This document shows, piece by piece, positions 1-11,287 of a DNA stretch of 64,000 bases (positions are counted from its first letter, which is position 1; the number at the start of each line of letters is the position of its first letter). Origin of the DNA: Nereocystis luetkeana. Its lineage: Eukaryota > Sar > Phaeophyceae > Laminariales > Laminariaceae. The DNA lies in contig JARUPZ010000007.1 in NCBI GenBank assembly GCA_031213475.1, positions 4,025,586 to 4,089,585 on the forward strand, read 5' to 3'. The notes under the pieces are model-generated. The model was not told the DNA's origin and did no database searches. It saw nothing but the letters and a program-made list of their open reading frames with translations. Position numbers and translations under genes: made by a program.

Positions 1-530
1 GTCATGGAGAATCTTTGATGAGACATACATCCCCCCCCCCCCCCCCGCCGCCTGGCAGCAGTGTATCCATACAGTACAGTACACCATACAGACTCACAAA
101 CACCTGTCCAGTACCGTGCACCTGCCAGTAAATGATCCAGAGAACGTGCAAAAGTAGGGCACATCCAGCAGTAGTGGATGGTTTGCGTGAGCTCAGCTAT
201 TATTTATACGACTTTTTTATCATTAATACTCGTAGTGCTATTAGGCTTGCCATCCGACAATGTGCAGCATGAGATGAGCTTTCACGTTGATCACTCAAAA
301 CATTCCTGAAAGAAGAAATCTCCGTGTACGAAGGAAACCTATACACCAAGTCTATCTATTATGAATACCTTCTGTGTCTACTTCTATATTCTCATGTACG
401 ACAATAATTCGTACCTGGCATACTTCAGCCCACAGGAAGAGGGAGAGGGGGAGCCCCTGCTACGTATATAGCCCCCACGAAAGATTCCTCCGTGAAGAGA
501 GGAAGAACATTGAAAACTTCGGGGCATTGA
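1..530. other. Intergenic sequence, no gene seen
   Basis: No convincing reading frame or RNA gene. The stretch holds a 16-base C tract interrupted by one G near position 32-49 and otherwise plain AT-rich sequence. It runs into the perfect hairpin that begins at 531. Confidence 0.5.
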
Positions 531-674
531 TATGAGGCTTAGATTGGGTAGGCGATTGGTTAACCTTTTTACCTTTAGCCCAACGGACTAAGACCTCATA
601 AATTTGTGAGGTCTTAGTCCGTTGGGCTAAAGGTAAAAAGGTTAACCAATCGCCTACCCAATCTAAGCCTCATA
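531..674. repeat. H2 element: near-perfect 68-bp-arm hairpin
   Basis: The left arm (531-597) and right arm (about 606-674) are exact reverse complements as far as I can read, separated by only about 8 bases. Each arm contains GTAGGCGATTGGTTAACC and GTCTTAGTCCGTTGGGCTAA. Single-arm relatives lie at 8999-9070, 9600-9705 and 16718-16795, so this is a dispersed foldback element. The perfection of the arms suggests recent insertion or conversion. Confidence 0.85.
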
Positions 675-747
675 ACAGCATTATGAAAATAATTATTTCG
701 CTACGAGGTATTTATACATAGAACTGCTTGTTGTAAGTCGGTACGTT

Positions 748-860
748 TGGTACTGCAGTCGTCCTGTTTTTGGGGGCAAAGCAGTCGTCCTGTTTTGGGG
801 GGGGCAAACTACCTATAATTTGAGTGGTTTGTCCCCAAGACGGGACTGCAGTGTGACCTA
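748..860. repeat. H1 hairpin element, divergent copy
   Basis: It contains the H1 arms (CTGCAGTCGTCCTGTTTTTG on the left, CCCCAAGACGGGACTGCAG on the right). A small internal duplication of the left arm makes it longer than the roughly 95-bp family size. Confidence 0.6.
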
Positions 861-1240
861 AAAGGATCAAATCACCAGCAACAAACTAGTCATCATTGGT
901 CGGACTAATAGTTACTACAGTACCTGGCACCAGTAGTCGTTTTTCCGGACGCGGAAGCGCCAACTGCCCGACTGACATTGGGTTTCCATACTTCTAAGGA
1001 GGATTATTAATGAATGCAAGATACATGTTTTCATATTCTGTTGATTCAGGCGGACTCCCCTCGCGGCCGACAAGCAAGGGCTGGTTTTGCTCGCTTCTTC
1101 GCTCGCCTGGCTCATAACGAGAAGTCGGTTTGCCGTCTGTTGGCTCATTCACCAACCGACCGGCCAAATAATAATTAAAGCATATTCCTATAGTTGGCCA
1201 ATGGCACCTACCGATCAGGCTATTATATTATTTGCCATCG
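861..1240. other. Intergenic sequence, no gene seen
   Basis: Short overlapping frames on both strands have no recognisable domain, no splice-site support and no codon bias. I call no gene here. Confidence 0.4.
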
Positions 1241-1659
1241 TTAAGATCAAGGTCGGGACACTTCGTATCCCTTTGTTAGGTTTGCCATTGAGCAGGTACG
1301 CGTTGAGACTCACGTGTGGTTGTTTGCGTAGAGAAAGAAGAAGATAAGCTATATTCCTTCAGTGCACGATGAGAGACTGAAATCGAGGCTCCTCGTTGGG
1401 AAAACCCCTGGTATTCCAATCTACGAAACGCCTTCCAAGTTCTACAAATACGATCCCAATACTTGAACCCAAACCCCGATTCAACGAACTAGAATATGAG
1501 TCGAAGATGCGGCTCCTCAAAACCCACTTCCACACCTCTGAACGGCGAGGCAACGAAGCCGACAAGGTACGTCAAACAAAAAAAAGAGAGAAAGGAAGGC
1601 CTAACCGTAAAGGACTGGAAGAAATCGTCAACGAAAGTCATCGCCATGCCACCCGCAAC

Positions 1660-1945
1660 GGGGGGGGGAGGGGGGGGTACTCGATAGGAGAGATGTACTC
1701 GATAGGAGAGATGTACTCGATCTCATGTATGGCCGTAGTCGTATGACCATAGACCCTCGCATCCCTACAAGGCCGGGACGGAGCACGTCGGGTTTTCACC
1801 GACCAGGCAGACATTGCTTGCACCAAGCGCGAAGCGAAACGTGAGGTGTCTGGCGCGTCGCATGAAGGGCGAGCTGCATCCTACTAAGAACCGCTTTTGG
1901 GGCGGACTTGCATATGGACGACAGCTTTAATGAGTTGATTTAATA
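1660..1945 (-). repeat. PC1 poly(C)-tailed SINE-like element inserted in LTR arm
   Basis: On the minus strand it runs from the ATGAGTTGA end near 1937, through GACGTGCTCCGTCCCGGC and the CGACTACGGCCAT motif, to GAGTAC and a C tract (read as G on the plus strand at 1661-1677). The GAGTACATCTCTCCTATC segment is triplicated near the tail. It breaks the LTR-like arm at a point where the paired right arm has only a short C/G run. Confidence 0.75.
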
Positions 1946-1969
1946 TTTAATTTCCGGTGTAGGCATTGA

Positions 1970-2044
1970 CGGGGGGGGGGGGGGGGGGAGGGGGGGGGGG
2001 GGGGGGAGGGGGGGGGGGGGGGGGAGGGGGGGGGGGGGGGGGGG

Positions 2045-2083
<39 letters not shown>
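1970..2083. repeat. Long poly(G) tract, about 114 bp
   Basis: Almost pure G with a handful of single A interruptions. It is the longest mononucleotide tract in the window and lies just inside the PC1 insertion in the left LTR-like arm. Tracts like this are prone to length errors in assembly, so the exact length should not be trusted. Confidence 0.9.
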
Positions 2084-2529
2084 CGAAGAACTTTCTTGGA
2101 AAAAGCGAAAAAGTGAATACCAAAAACGAGAAGAAAATTAAACACGGAACACACCAAGAACCACCTAAACCCAGTCCACCACTCTCGAAACGCGTCCTGT
2201 GCCACAAAGGAGTGGCCCGATTGCCTAGACCAACCCTTAACACTGAGGGGGGGGGTAGGCAGAACAAAAAAACGCAAAAAAAAACATCCCCAACCCACAG
2301 CCCAAGGAAGAACAAACCAGAAACGCAACTAGCAGAAAAACCCCGGACCCGAAAACTCGGAAAACGTCAAGGAGTAGAGAAACCACCCCCCCCCGCGAAG
2401 TCCAGGAAAACGGCAAGAGAAAAATATCGAGTGCAGCCTAGAAGCGGAAGTCAGCTATTCACGGCGGCGCCTCGACAATCGTCTACGTTACGCTGGACCC
2501 CCGCCGTGCAAACGCGCTAGCCAAGCGAA

Positions 2530-5500
2530 TTTTCAGACGCCAAGAACGTCGTACGGCTCTCGTCGAAGTCGTGTAGCGCGCGGGAGGAAGAGGAAGCTTG
2601 ATCGGTCCCGGGTCGTCCAAAAATCGAACCAAATGTACTCCATCCGTTGGCGTGGTCGCGTTTTCGTTCCCGAGCCACCACAGACCGTCGTCGCCCCTGT
2701 ACTAAACGTGGGCCCCGTTGGGAAGCACCGTGTTGCAGTATCAGTGAAGCCAATCGGCGTACGATTCGCAGCCATAGTTGGGTGCCAGAAACCGCTCGCC
2801 GTTACTCCGCGAAAATCTCCCGTTGTGCCGCGCCGACTCTCATTCGGCGGTACAGGCAGTTGGTTTGGCGGTGCTGGTTCGGGGCGCGGGCCCAGTAGCG
2901 CAAAATTTCGTGGCTAGAGAGCTGAAGGTCCTTTTCCCGTTTCCAGGATGGACGAGATAGTCCTGTCCAGTGCGTCTGTACATCACCGCGGTGACGCGAC
3001 CTCGGCCTCGAACCGATCGGGGGTCCGGTAATATTTTCCACTTCGAGTGGTTGAAGAGGGGTCGAAACGTCGTCCCGGGTGACGTGGTACGGGGGGGGGG
3101 ATTTCTTGGAGAAGTTGTTGGGCACGTATTGCGTCAACCCCGCCGGCAAATACTTCGGCATGTCGCCACGGTCGTGGGGGTTGTTGGCACAGGGCTTGCG
3201 ACGTTGAACTGATACGCGCCGGCGAGCATCAGCACCGGGCATATCGGAAGGAAGATCCAAATACAGGAGCTTTGCGCCGAGAGGAGATCCGTCCGGGGTG
3301 TCCGCTGAGGAGCAGGGGCCAATTCCGAGCACTTTGTAGGGGCCCGTCCGGTTGAGTGAGAGTTTGGCCTTGAGGGTCTTGGCGTCCGTGTCGGGCTTCG
3401 CGCCCTGGCGGATGGTGGCCGCCGTATTGTACACCCAAGCCCAGCCGCCAACGTCCAATTTGAAGACTGGACGCAGGGCGTCGGAGAGGGCGGAGTTGCG
3501 GCGGTTCACACGAGGCACAGTGAGGGTGTGATATTCGTGAACGAGATCGCACGCGCGCTGCTGGCGGTCCGTCGCCAAGTCGCAGCGAGCGAGGGGGTCG
3601 CGGGCCAAGCTTTGGTGGCCGGCGACTCCAGCACGCTCGAAAACTGTGAGAGAGGCGTGGCAGCCGAGTCATATGGACCTCATTGGGAGCCAGACCCTTG
3701 GCGGCGCTGACGGAACTGTTGTACGCAAAAATCGATATGAGGGAGCTGTTCCTCTCAGTTGTTTTTTTGGCTCGTTGACGACCATTGCCAGCATCTGGGC
3801 CATCGTGTGGTATACACGTTCCGCCTCACCGTTGACCGTTTGAATGGTGGGAACTGGTGGCAATTTTTTTTCGAACCCCGAGGAGCTGATGTACGGCGTG
3901 CAAAAGCTCGGAGCAGAACTGGAGGCCGTTGTCCGAGAGGATGCTGCGCGAGCAACCCCAGAGGGGATTTACCGGTTGATGAGAATGGTAAGCGTGCCCT
4001 CAGCGGCGAATTCTGCCGCTGTGACGGCGTGTGTATGTCGGCTCGGCGGCTGAAGCGATCATTGAAAAGCAAGATGTAGGTATTTCTCCGAGGCATCACC
4101 GGGAGAGGGCCGTACTATTAGTCGATGTTGACGGCGATGCCGGGCCCTTCCGGCAAAGGCAATGTAATGGTGGGCCACCGGACCTTCTGCCGCGACGTTT
4201 TCCGTTCTTGACCCTTTCGAGCAGTTGCGTAACCACCACCGGGTGCAGATGCTCATACCGATTCACCAGTAGAAATGTTCGAGCGTACGTAGGGTGCGCG
4301 CGGTTCCCAGGTGGCAGGAAGCTGTGGAATACCAAGCCTGCATGACCCAGGGGCGCATGAGCAGCGGCACATAAATGTGACTAGGCTCGTCGTTCAATAA
4401 ACAGGCCGTACGGCCCACCTGCCGTTGCGCGTCCGACGCAGGGCGGGGGGGGGGGGGGGATGTCGGACGAGTAGAACGATGCCCGCGTCGGCGATGTGCA
4501 AGCGGCCTTTGTTAGCCAGCTCCTGAACCTCCGAAAAGGGAGGGCGCTGGTGGGAAGGGAAACACGACATAAAAGTCGGCTGTCTAAACTTCCGGCCGGC
4601 CAAGGGCTATGTAGCGCATGGCGGCGTTGCACGCGGGCTCTGGCCTGTTGTTCCCGAGCCCAGTAGGCGTGCGAACAGCGCGCTGCGGCATCACCGAACT
4701 GAAATTCGGCAGCTGTGCCGAGGGCGTCTAAGTCGGTTGTGGTGACGGGCGGTGCGTCAGTCGGCGGTGGAAGCCGTAAGAGAGGATTCCCCACGGGCTC
4801 GGCGCGGTCGCCGTCAGGCGGGATGGGTATCGTCGGGATCGACGAGGCGGCAGGAGCCGGGGTCATCACGATGGGTGCAGGCGGTTGTGGCCGTGGGGCT
4901 CGCGGCGGGGTGATAGCACGCCGGACGGGTGGTCTAGGGGCCCCGCCGGGCCCGAAGTCGTAATCAACAGCAGGCGGCGCGGTGCCAGCGGCAGCGGCTG
5001 TTCGTCGGTGCGCCCGAGTGGAGATGCGGCCTGAAGGCGGCAAGATATGCAGAGGCGCCGGGTTCGTCAGGCGGTGGAGGGGCAGACGCGGCCGGATCAG
5101 CGATCACGGCGGAATCTTCTCCCTGCAAAGCGCTCGCCGGGAGAGGAGCGCGCTGAGCGACAGTCGTCGCCGCAGCGCGGGCTTCTGCACAGCCCAGGTC
5201 GCCCCCGGAGGGGACGACAAAAACCGAAGCGGAAGCGTCGTTGGCGGTGGGTGAAAAAAAACTCAAGCCAAGGGCGGCGATCGACGGTGGCGACGGAAGA
5301 AGATACACGAGCGACAAATCTCCCCCAAGGAGCAGAGAGGTCGTAAATCCTCATACGTGGCCCGTGTGCGCAAAAATCTCGAAAATCCGAGAAGATGAAA
5401 GGCAACCCACCCAAAACGGCACTTTCGGTGCGGACACCAGCCCACTCAAACCGACACCAGGGGTCGGCGAAGAGCGAGTGGGAAGCCCCTAGGCTTGGAT

Positions 5501-7437
5501 GAGGAAGATACCACCGTCTTCGACGGGAGTGAGTCTACTAGACCCACTACGGTCGTATGCTGTGGCGGGCTCCGGCAAGCGGGAGAGAAAATCAGCATTT
5601 CCGTTGGCGCTGCCCTTGCGATACTCGAGGGTGTAGCCGAACGCGGTGAGGAATTCGAGCCACCCCTGGACTCGCTCGTTGTGGTTCCCTACCTTACCGA
5701 TGCTCTCAAGTGCTTTGTGGACCGAAAACACGCGAAACTTCGTGCCCCACAGGTAACCTCGGAGTCGCTTGATGGCCCAGGCAATGCAGCTAGCTTCCAG
5801 GTCCAACGGGGTCTCGTGCCTCTCGGAATCGAGGGTAGCGCGGCTGATATAAGCCATGGGCCGTACCCAGGCGTTCGGTTGTTTTTGTTCGAGCACGGCA
5901 CCAAAACCGTCGATGCAGGCGTCGCAGAACACGTGGAAGGGGCGGGAGCCGTCGGCTACGGCGTCCCAGTCATGGAAGACCAAAATCGATGGGGCAGCGA
6001 GCTCGGCGAGGATCTGGCGGACGATAACATTATAGCCGGCGTGAAGACGTACCTAACCCCCTTCCGGAGAAGGGCGGTGAGAGGGCGTATCCGTTTAGAC
6101 AGGTCGGGCAGGAATTTGCGATAATATCCCACGCCGCCCATCTGCGCATGGACCTGCTTGAGGTTCTTGGACGTAGGAATTTTCATCAGAATGCCAGAAA
6201 TTTGTCCGCATTTGGGAGTATACCCGCGGGCGAAATGGAGTGACCCAGAAAATTTGCGTCCGTGGCGCCTAGGCGAGACTTCGAGGGGGAGAGCTTGAGG
6301 TTGCGTTTGCACAGACGTTTGAAAAGGGCTCATATCGTCTTGACGAGGGCCGTCGAATCATAATCGAAACCGATCACATCGTCGAAGTAGGCCACCACCT
6401 CTGTCAAACCTTTAATGACTTCGTTGATCGCCTTCACGAAGCAGCCGGGCGAAGCACTGCTGCCCTGAGGTATGAAGAACCACTCGTAGAGGCATGTGGG
6501 AGTAAACAAATCGCCGTGATAGGGACGGTATTCTTGTGCGCCGTAATAATCTGGTGGAGCGAGGAGACCAAATCGAAGAAGAAAAACACTTCGTCCCTTC
6601 TCCAGGGAGTCGAGGACTTGGTCCACGCGAGAAATAGGCAGCTGACTGAGGCTGCTGATCTGGTTGAGTTTCTTGTAGTTCACGGTGATCCAAACGCCTC
6701 CAGACTTCTTCGAGATGACCCCCCAACGTGCTCGAGTCCGGAGAGGTCGAGTGCTGGATCAGGCCTGCCTCAAGGTACTGATCCAAGGTGGCCTCCACTT
6801 CCTTGGCCAGGATGGGATTGATGTGGTGTGACCTGGACGTGACAGGAGCGCTTCCATCCGGGACCGATATCACGAAAGGCATCTAGGAGCAGGAACCAAA
6901 GTCAGGCTTGGACTTTGATAGAACGTCAGGAAATTCGCAGAGAACATCCCCCAGTTTTCGATGACTTCCGGGGTCCAGTCCGTGCTGTGAAGATCACAAG
7001 CCACCGCTCGCAGTGTAACGGCAAACGTGCCCAGGCGCGCAGGAACAAAGCGCGCTGTTCTGGGATCAAACGCTCAAGCAGGGCAGGCGAGGGCGAGGCT
7101 GGAGCTGCGAGGGGTGAAGCCGTAACTGTTGAGACCGGAGGCACCTCAGATGGTCCGGAGGGAGGGTTACGGGCTCGGTGGTCGTGCTATAAAACGTTCA
7201 GCGGGACGCTCATCAGTGGGGCGTGGGCGACGCCGAGGATGTCCCTCAGCTCGAGATCTGCCACTCCAACGAGGGGAAGGACCTGTCGCCCGGAGGCAAC
7301 GAAGTGCTCCCCAACCAAGGGTAGGTCGGGCTGGGGCATCATGTCAACCAGGTAGTGTCCAGTGAACGCTGGGGAGCCATCGCTGCGAACGAAGTTGACA
7401 GCAAGCAGTTGGGGATCGTCGGACGGGTTCTTCGTGT
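2530..7437 (-). mobile_element. Degraded Ty3/gypsy-type LTR retroelement, internal region
   Basis: On the minus strand the parts follow gypsy order. Reverse transcriptase lies at about 5960-6880 with the YFDDV active-site box. RNase H lies at about 5490-5985, recognised by DACIDGFGAVLEQ. A spacer rich in Pro and Ala follows, then integrase-like sequence at about 2800-4400, recognised by NGEAERVYHTM and a C-terminal SLNRTGPYKVL motif. I recognise no gag or clear protease upstream of RT. The frame is broken in several places, at least four or five, so the element is a fossil. Base composition is GC-rich relative to its surroundings. Confidence 0.85.
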
Positions 7438-8500
7438 CTGCCAATTCGCTTGGCTAGTGCGTTTGAACGGGGGGTCCAGCGTAACGCCGATTCATCTCGA
7501 GACGCAGCCGTGGAAAGCTGGTTTTTGCTTCTCGGCTGCACTCGATATTTTTTTCTTGCCGTTTTCCAGGACCTCGGGGGGGTTGTTTTCTACTTTTTTT
7601 GACGTTTTCCGAGTTTTCGGGTCGGAGTGTTTCTACTCGGCATGCTCCTAGTTTGTTTTCTTGGGCCGGGTTGGGGATGGGTTCTGCGTATTTAGTCGTA
7701 CCGACTTCCCCGCTCAGTGTCGGGGCTGGTCTGGGTAATCGGGCCACTTGTTTGTGGCACGGGACACGTTTCCGGAGTTTTGGTCTGTGTTCAGGTTGTT
7801 TTTGGCGTATCCCGTGTTATTTTCCTTCTCGTCTCGCAGAACCGGGCCCAGCTCTGGAGCTGGGGGTGATCAGGATGCAATTGGCAAGGCATACTGGGGC
7901 ACAAGACCGCCTCGCTTTTCGTGTCAACTTTTCGCTTTTCCGTAGACAGTTTCTGCCCTACCCCCGTTGCAGGTGGTATGGCGATGGCTTTCGTCGACGA
8001 TTTTTTTCTGTCCCTTACGGCTAGGCCTTCCGTTCTTTCTTTTTTTGTTTGGCGTACTTTGCTGGCTTCGTAACCTTGCCGTGCAAAAGTGTGGGAGTGG
8101 GTTTTGAGGAGCCGCATCTTCGACTCATGCTTTATTTAGCTCGTGGAATCGGGGTTTCCACGGATTCCCCATAGTTCTACATATTATATAATATGGCTCA
8201 TCAGAGCGGGCTAGCGTTATGGTATTGCTTTGAGTGAGGCTTAAAGGCCGGTAATTACCTGGGTTCAGGTATTAGGATCGTATTTCTAGTACTTCGGAGG
8301 CGTATCTTAGATGGAAAACCGGGGTTTTTCCCAGCGAGACACGAGCCTTGCTCTCAGTCTCCATCGTACACCAAAGGAATATAGTTACTCTTCTTCTATC
8401 TCTAAGCTATAGTATCACACGTGAGTCCCAACGAGCACGTGCCGCTCAATAGGCAAACCCAACAAGGGATACAAAGTGTCCCGATCTAGAACTTAACACA
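7437..8500 (+). mobile_element. LTR-like right arm
   Basis: It pairs with 1242-2530 as an inverted repeat and matches a solo copy at 15430-15995 in direct orientation. The element's reading direction is minus, so this is the 5' side. A block at about 7840-7925 (GAACCGGGCCCAGCTCTGG region) has no counterpart in the left arm and may be an extra insertion. Confidence 0.7.
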
Positions 8501-8570
8501 TATGCATACTCGCAGCCGTATCAATTCATTGCTGTACTCGCACACAAAAGTAAGTTGATGAACACTCTAC

Positions 8571-8677
8571 TATTCCGGGGGGCCATAGTAAATAGAACCT
8601 ACGGTACAGACAAAAACCTACGTATTTCCCCATTTTTATGAACAATTTGATCCTATTTACTATGGTCCCCCGTAATT
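8571..8677. repeat. M1 MITE copy
   Basis: It begins with a variant of GGGGGACCATAGTAAATAGG and ends with the inverse TATTTACTATGGTCCCCCG. The centre holds the family's AAAAACCTACGTATTT segment. Target flanks are AT-rich. Confidence 0.8.
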
Positions 8678-8749
8678 TTAATATTATTATTTTGAGTATA
8701 ACTCGTGCTTCCATCTCGTTTCAATAATATTCGCCCTTTTCACCTTCCT

Positions 8750-9000
8750 CCCTGTTGGTGGGGGTCGTGACTCAGGCCCACAGCCGCATAGCAGGCTCTC
8801 TCCTTCCCCCCCCCCCCGCCCACGCGGTTCGTGCCTTTATTTTTTTATCGCGAGAAGACATCTCGTTATGGCATCGCCTCTCCCCTGTTGCGGCGTTATG
8901 GTTTGTAGCAAATGTCCCCTCGTCATACCTGGCAGGCGTTATCGCCTGCCTCGCTGATGGAGTCTCGTCCCTTCGTTCCAAGAAGACATCTGGCAAGTGT
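8750..9000 (-). repeat. S2/S3-related SINE-like repeat
   Basis: On the minus strand it carries TCGCGATAAAAAAATAAAGG followed by a G tract and GCCTGCTATG, the core shared with 27755-28106 and 32488-32770. Its other half (ACGCCTGCCAGGTATGACGA) matches 13360-13560. No tRNA-like head is visible here. Confidence 0.65.
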
Positions 9001-9070
9001 GAGGGTCTTAGTCCGTTGGGCTAAAGGTAGAAGGTTAACCAATCGCCTACCCAATCTAGGCCTCTCATAA
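8999..9070. repeat. H2 half-hairpin copy
   Basis: It matches one arm of the 531-674 hairpin (GTCTTAGTCCGTTGGGCTAA to CCTACCCAATCTAGGCCTC). It abuts the SINE-like repeat on its left. Confidence 0.75.
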
Positions 9071-9278
9071 CACTCTCCCCCCCTGGACCGGACCGGATTT
9101 ACGGGTCGACGCGCCACCACACGCGGTTCCAAAGCAAGCAACTAACTAATAATACAGGACCGACAACCTTCAAGCACCTTGTGCGTGAGTGACCAGAGTA
9201 GAGCCAGAAGAAGCACTAACTACCTGCGTTACAATAATAATGGTAGTCGGTCCCTAGGTCCATACTGCCCATACGCTT
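9071..9278. other. Intergenic sequence, no gene seen
   Basis: It contains nothing recognisable beyond a short C tract at 9077-9083. Confidence 0.4.
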
Positions 9279-9385
9279 AACCCCTTGAGCACCGCAGTCC
9301 CGTTTTGGGCACAAACTACTTGAAATTTGGCTGGTTTGTCCCCAGAACGGGACTAGAACGGGACTGCGGTTCTGAAAGGGTTTAA
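9279..9385. repeat. H1 hairpin element
   Basis: The left arm CACCGCAGTCCCGTTTTGGG and the right arm pair across a short AT-rich loop. The right arm has a small internal duplication (GGGACTAGAACGGGACTGCG). It is flanked by TTAA on the left and TTTAA on the right. Confidence 0.8.
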
Positions 9386-9599
9386 CGCTGGCGTCGTCGG
9401 CAGGGCATGGGTTCGAATCTCACGCCCACCATGAAAACGATTAAAGACCCCCCCAAAAAAATCCTGTTGTCAAGAATCTGATAAAACACTCTTCTTCTTC
9501 CTGTGTCCCAGAGACTGTAAGGACACCGGACTAGGCACGCACGGCCCCATAGGGAGACCAAGGACCCCGCTGTTCTGAAGGGGGGGGGGGAGTGTCGTG

Positions 9600-9705
9600 A
9601 GGCTGAGATTGGGTAGGCGATTGATTAACCTTTTACCAGTAGCTCAGGCTGAGATTGGGTAGGCGATTGGTTAACCTTTTGACCAGTGGCCCACCGTATC
9701 AAGAC
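9600..9705. repeat. Two tandem H2 half-hairpin copies
   Basis: GAGATTGGGTAGGCGATT followed by GATTAACC occurs at about 9606, and a similar unit with GGTTAACC at about 9650. Both are in the left-arm orientation of the 531-674 hairpin. Confidence 0.7.
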
Positions 9706-9864
9706 CTGTAACAAATCGCCACTCTTTTTTTCTCCCTTCACCGACTCGCTCGCGTCGAACTGGATATAGAGAGGACCTTTTAACAAATCTGGGAGAAGGG
9801 ATCTTTAGGTTGGTAGGCTGTTCTGGTGTTTTGGTTCCTGTTGGGATCAAGGTACGGGCGAAGA

Positions 9865-9927
9865 CCCAACCCAACCCCTGACTCTAGCCCTAACCCTGAC
9901 CCTATCCCTAACCCTAACCCTGACCCC
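9865..9927. repeat. Degenerate interstitial telomere-like repeats (CCCTAA/CCCTGA)
   Basis: About nine hexamer-like units such as CCCTAA, CCCTGA and CCCTAT follow one another. The opposite strand reads GGGTTAGGGTTAGGG at the centre. TTAGGG is a widespread telomere repeat. The stretch is too short and degenerate to be a functional chromosome end. Confidence 0.7.
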
Positions 9928-10332
9928 AAACCGCAGCCAAAACGGGCTAAAACTCGCCATAAACAAACGCGGCTGCGCCGCGTTTTCATCGAACCAGGAA
10001 AGTTCTCAGTTGCGGCCGACGATTCCGAAGTGCAGACCACGGTACACATTTTTCAAGTCAAAAACATCCCTAACGATCCCTTCTCCCAGATTGCTAAACC
10101 TACTCATTTAGACCATATGGGTAAACACCGATAAAGTACTCGTACGGAGAACTTTTCCGCCGTTCGCCGGCCAGAAGAAAAAATAATAAAGAGTTCACCG
10201 GCCGAAAAAAAAAAATGAAACGAAAGAAAAAAAAAAACGTAGCCAGAGGAAATTTCAAGGAAAATATGATTGGATCGACAGGAACGCAGAGCGATACTAC
10301 GATTAGTCTTTGATGTAACATCGGCACAACTT

Positions 10333-10421
10333 AAAGTGGAACTCATCTATTATACGTATGCACAAGCTGCGAACGGATTAACGTTTGCAGTTTGTGCATA
10401 CGTTAGATGAGTTCCACTTAC
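10333..10421. repeat. Imperfect hairpin, arms about 40 bp
   Basis: AAGTGGAACTCATCT at the left end pairs with AGATGAGTTCCACTT at the right, and TATGCACAA pairs with TTGTGCATA further in. The loop is about 10 bases. I do not see a second copy in the window. Confidence 0.75.
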
Positions 10422-10499
10422 GCACCCAGTTGTTCTCGTCGTGGCACAGGAATTAACGTGGCCGGTATACGTAACGGGTAGAAAGAACGGTATATTAAG

Positions 10500-10715
10500 T
10501 CTGTGGTCGGTAAAAAAAAACGACGTGCTCCGTCCCGGCATTGTAGGGATAGGGATGCGAGGGTATATGGTCATACGACTACGGCCATGCATGATAATGA
10601 GTACACCCCCCCCCCCCTCGTCCCTGCATTGTAAGAATGCAAGGGTCGATGGTCATACGACTACGGTCATGCATGATATCGAGCACCCCCCCCCCCCCCC
10701 CCCCCCCCCCTGGTA
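10500..10715 (+). repeat. PC1 fragments, two in a row
   Basis: Two truncated PC1 3' ends follow each other, each ending in GGTCATACGACTACGG, CATGCATGATA, GAGYAC and a C tract (10605-10617 and 10685-10710). The repeated unit suggests tandem insertion or tail-to-head duplication at C tracts. Confidence 0.7.
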
Positions 10716-10937
10716 TGTAAAGCGTACCACTTATTCGAGAAAGTGGTTGGCGCACACTGCTGTCTACCAGGTTCGAGACAAAAGGGGCCCTGTTTTGACC
10801 GAGGCCAGCCACGCCAGAAAACACAACCAATGCATTCGAGAAGCTGCCATCCGTTGCAAAACCCACCTCGAAAGTGGTTCTTAGTGGTAGTAGAGGTACA
10901 CCCTAAACTATACTGAGCCTAAACGATCACAACGTCG

Positions 10938-11287
10938 AGGCAGGCCACCATGTGAAGGCGTTACCTACTGAGCTATAGAGGCAAAATATCGGTCGATTAC
11001 CCCCAGCCCAGTTTAGTCCTTATAACACTCCCCCCCCCCTCTGAGCGGCGGGATCTTTGGGGCGCCGGCACCGTATACGTCTGTACGCTGACCTACCCGC
11101 TTCGTTTCATTTCCTGGGGAACCAGGGAGATGTGTTGTTAGGCACGCGCAAGCGTTTCTATGAAATAAGCGTTTGAAGTGAGGTTCGAACCCGTGACCTG
11201 GACGACGTCTAATGTGAAGGTGTTACCTACTGAACTATAGGGGTAAAAGAGCGATCGATTACCCAGCCCAGGGTAATCCTTAGAACA
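10938..11287 (-). mobile_element. S1 tRNA-derived SINE
   Basis: Read on the minus strand, the tRNA-like head (about 11178-11247) holds an A box like TAGTTCAGTAGGT and the B box GGGTTCGAACC. A body with CTGGTTCCCCAGGAAATGAA follows, then a tail with GGGCTGGG and TAATCGACCGATATTTTGCC. A second A-box-like segment sits at the tail end. It directly abuts the reverse-transcriptase fragment that starts near 11288. Confidence 0.75.

Larger units (their letters stand above)
1242..2530 (-). mobile_element. LTR-like left arm, inverted relative to right arm
   Basis: This block is the reverse complement of 7437-8500 along most of its length. For example CTAGCCAAGCGAATT near 2518 matches AATTCGCTTGGCTAG near 7442, and the outer parts (GGGACACTTCGTATCCC near 1255; GGGATACAAAGTGTCCC near 8466) also pair. 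It is interrupted at about 1660-2083 by a PC1 element and a long G tract. It borders the internal region of a Ty3/gypsy-type element directly. Its orientation is odd, since LTRs are normally direct repeats. It is treated as a fossil. Confidence 0.75.

Noticed and set aside
2530-8500. DIRS-type element because of inverted ends
   Set aside because: The internal region has RNase H followed by integrase-like sequence in gypsy order, and I see no tyrosine recombinase.
11176-11250. Possible tRNA genes in the S1 repeats (also at 17500)
   Set aside because: A and B boxes are present, but the acceptor and anticodon stems do not form, and the sequence continues into a repeated SINE body.
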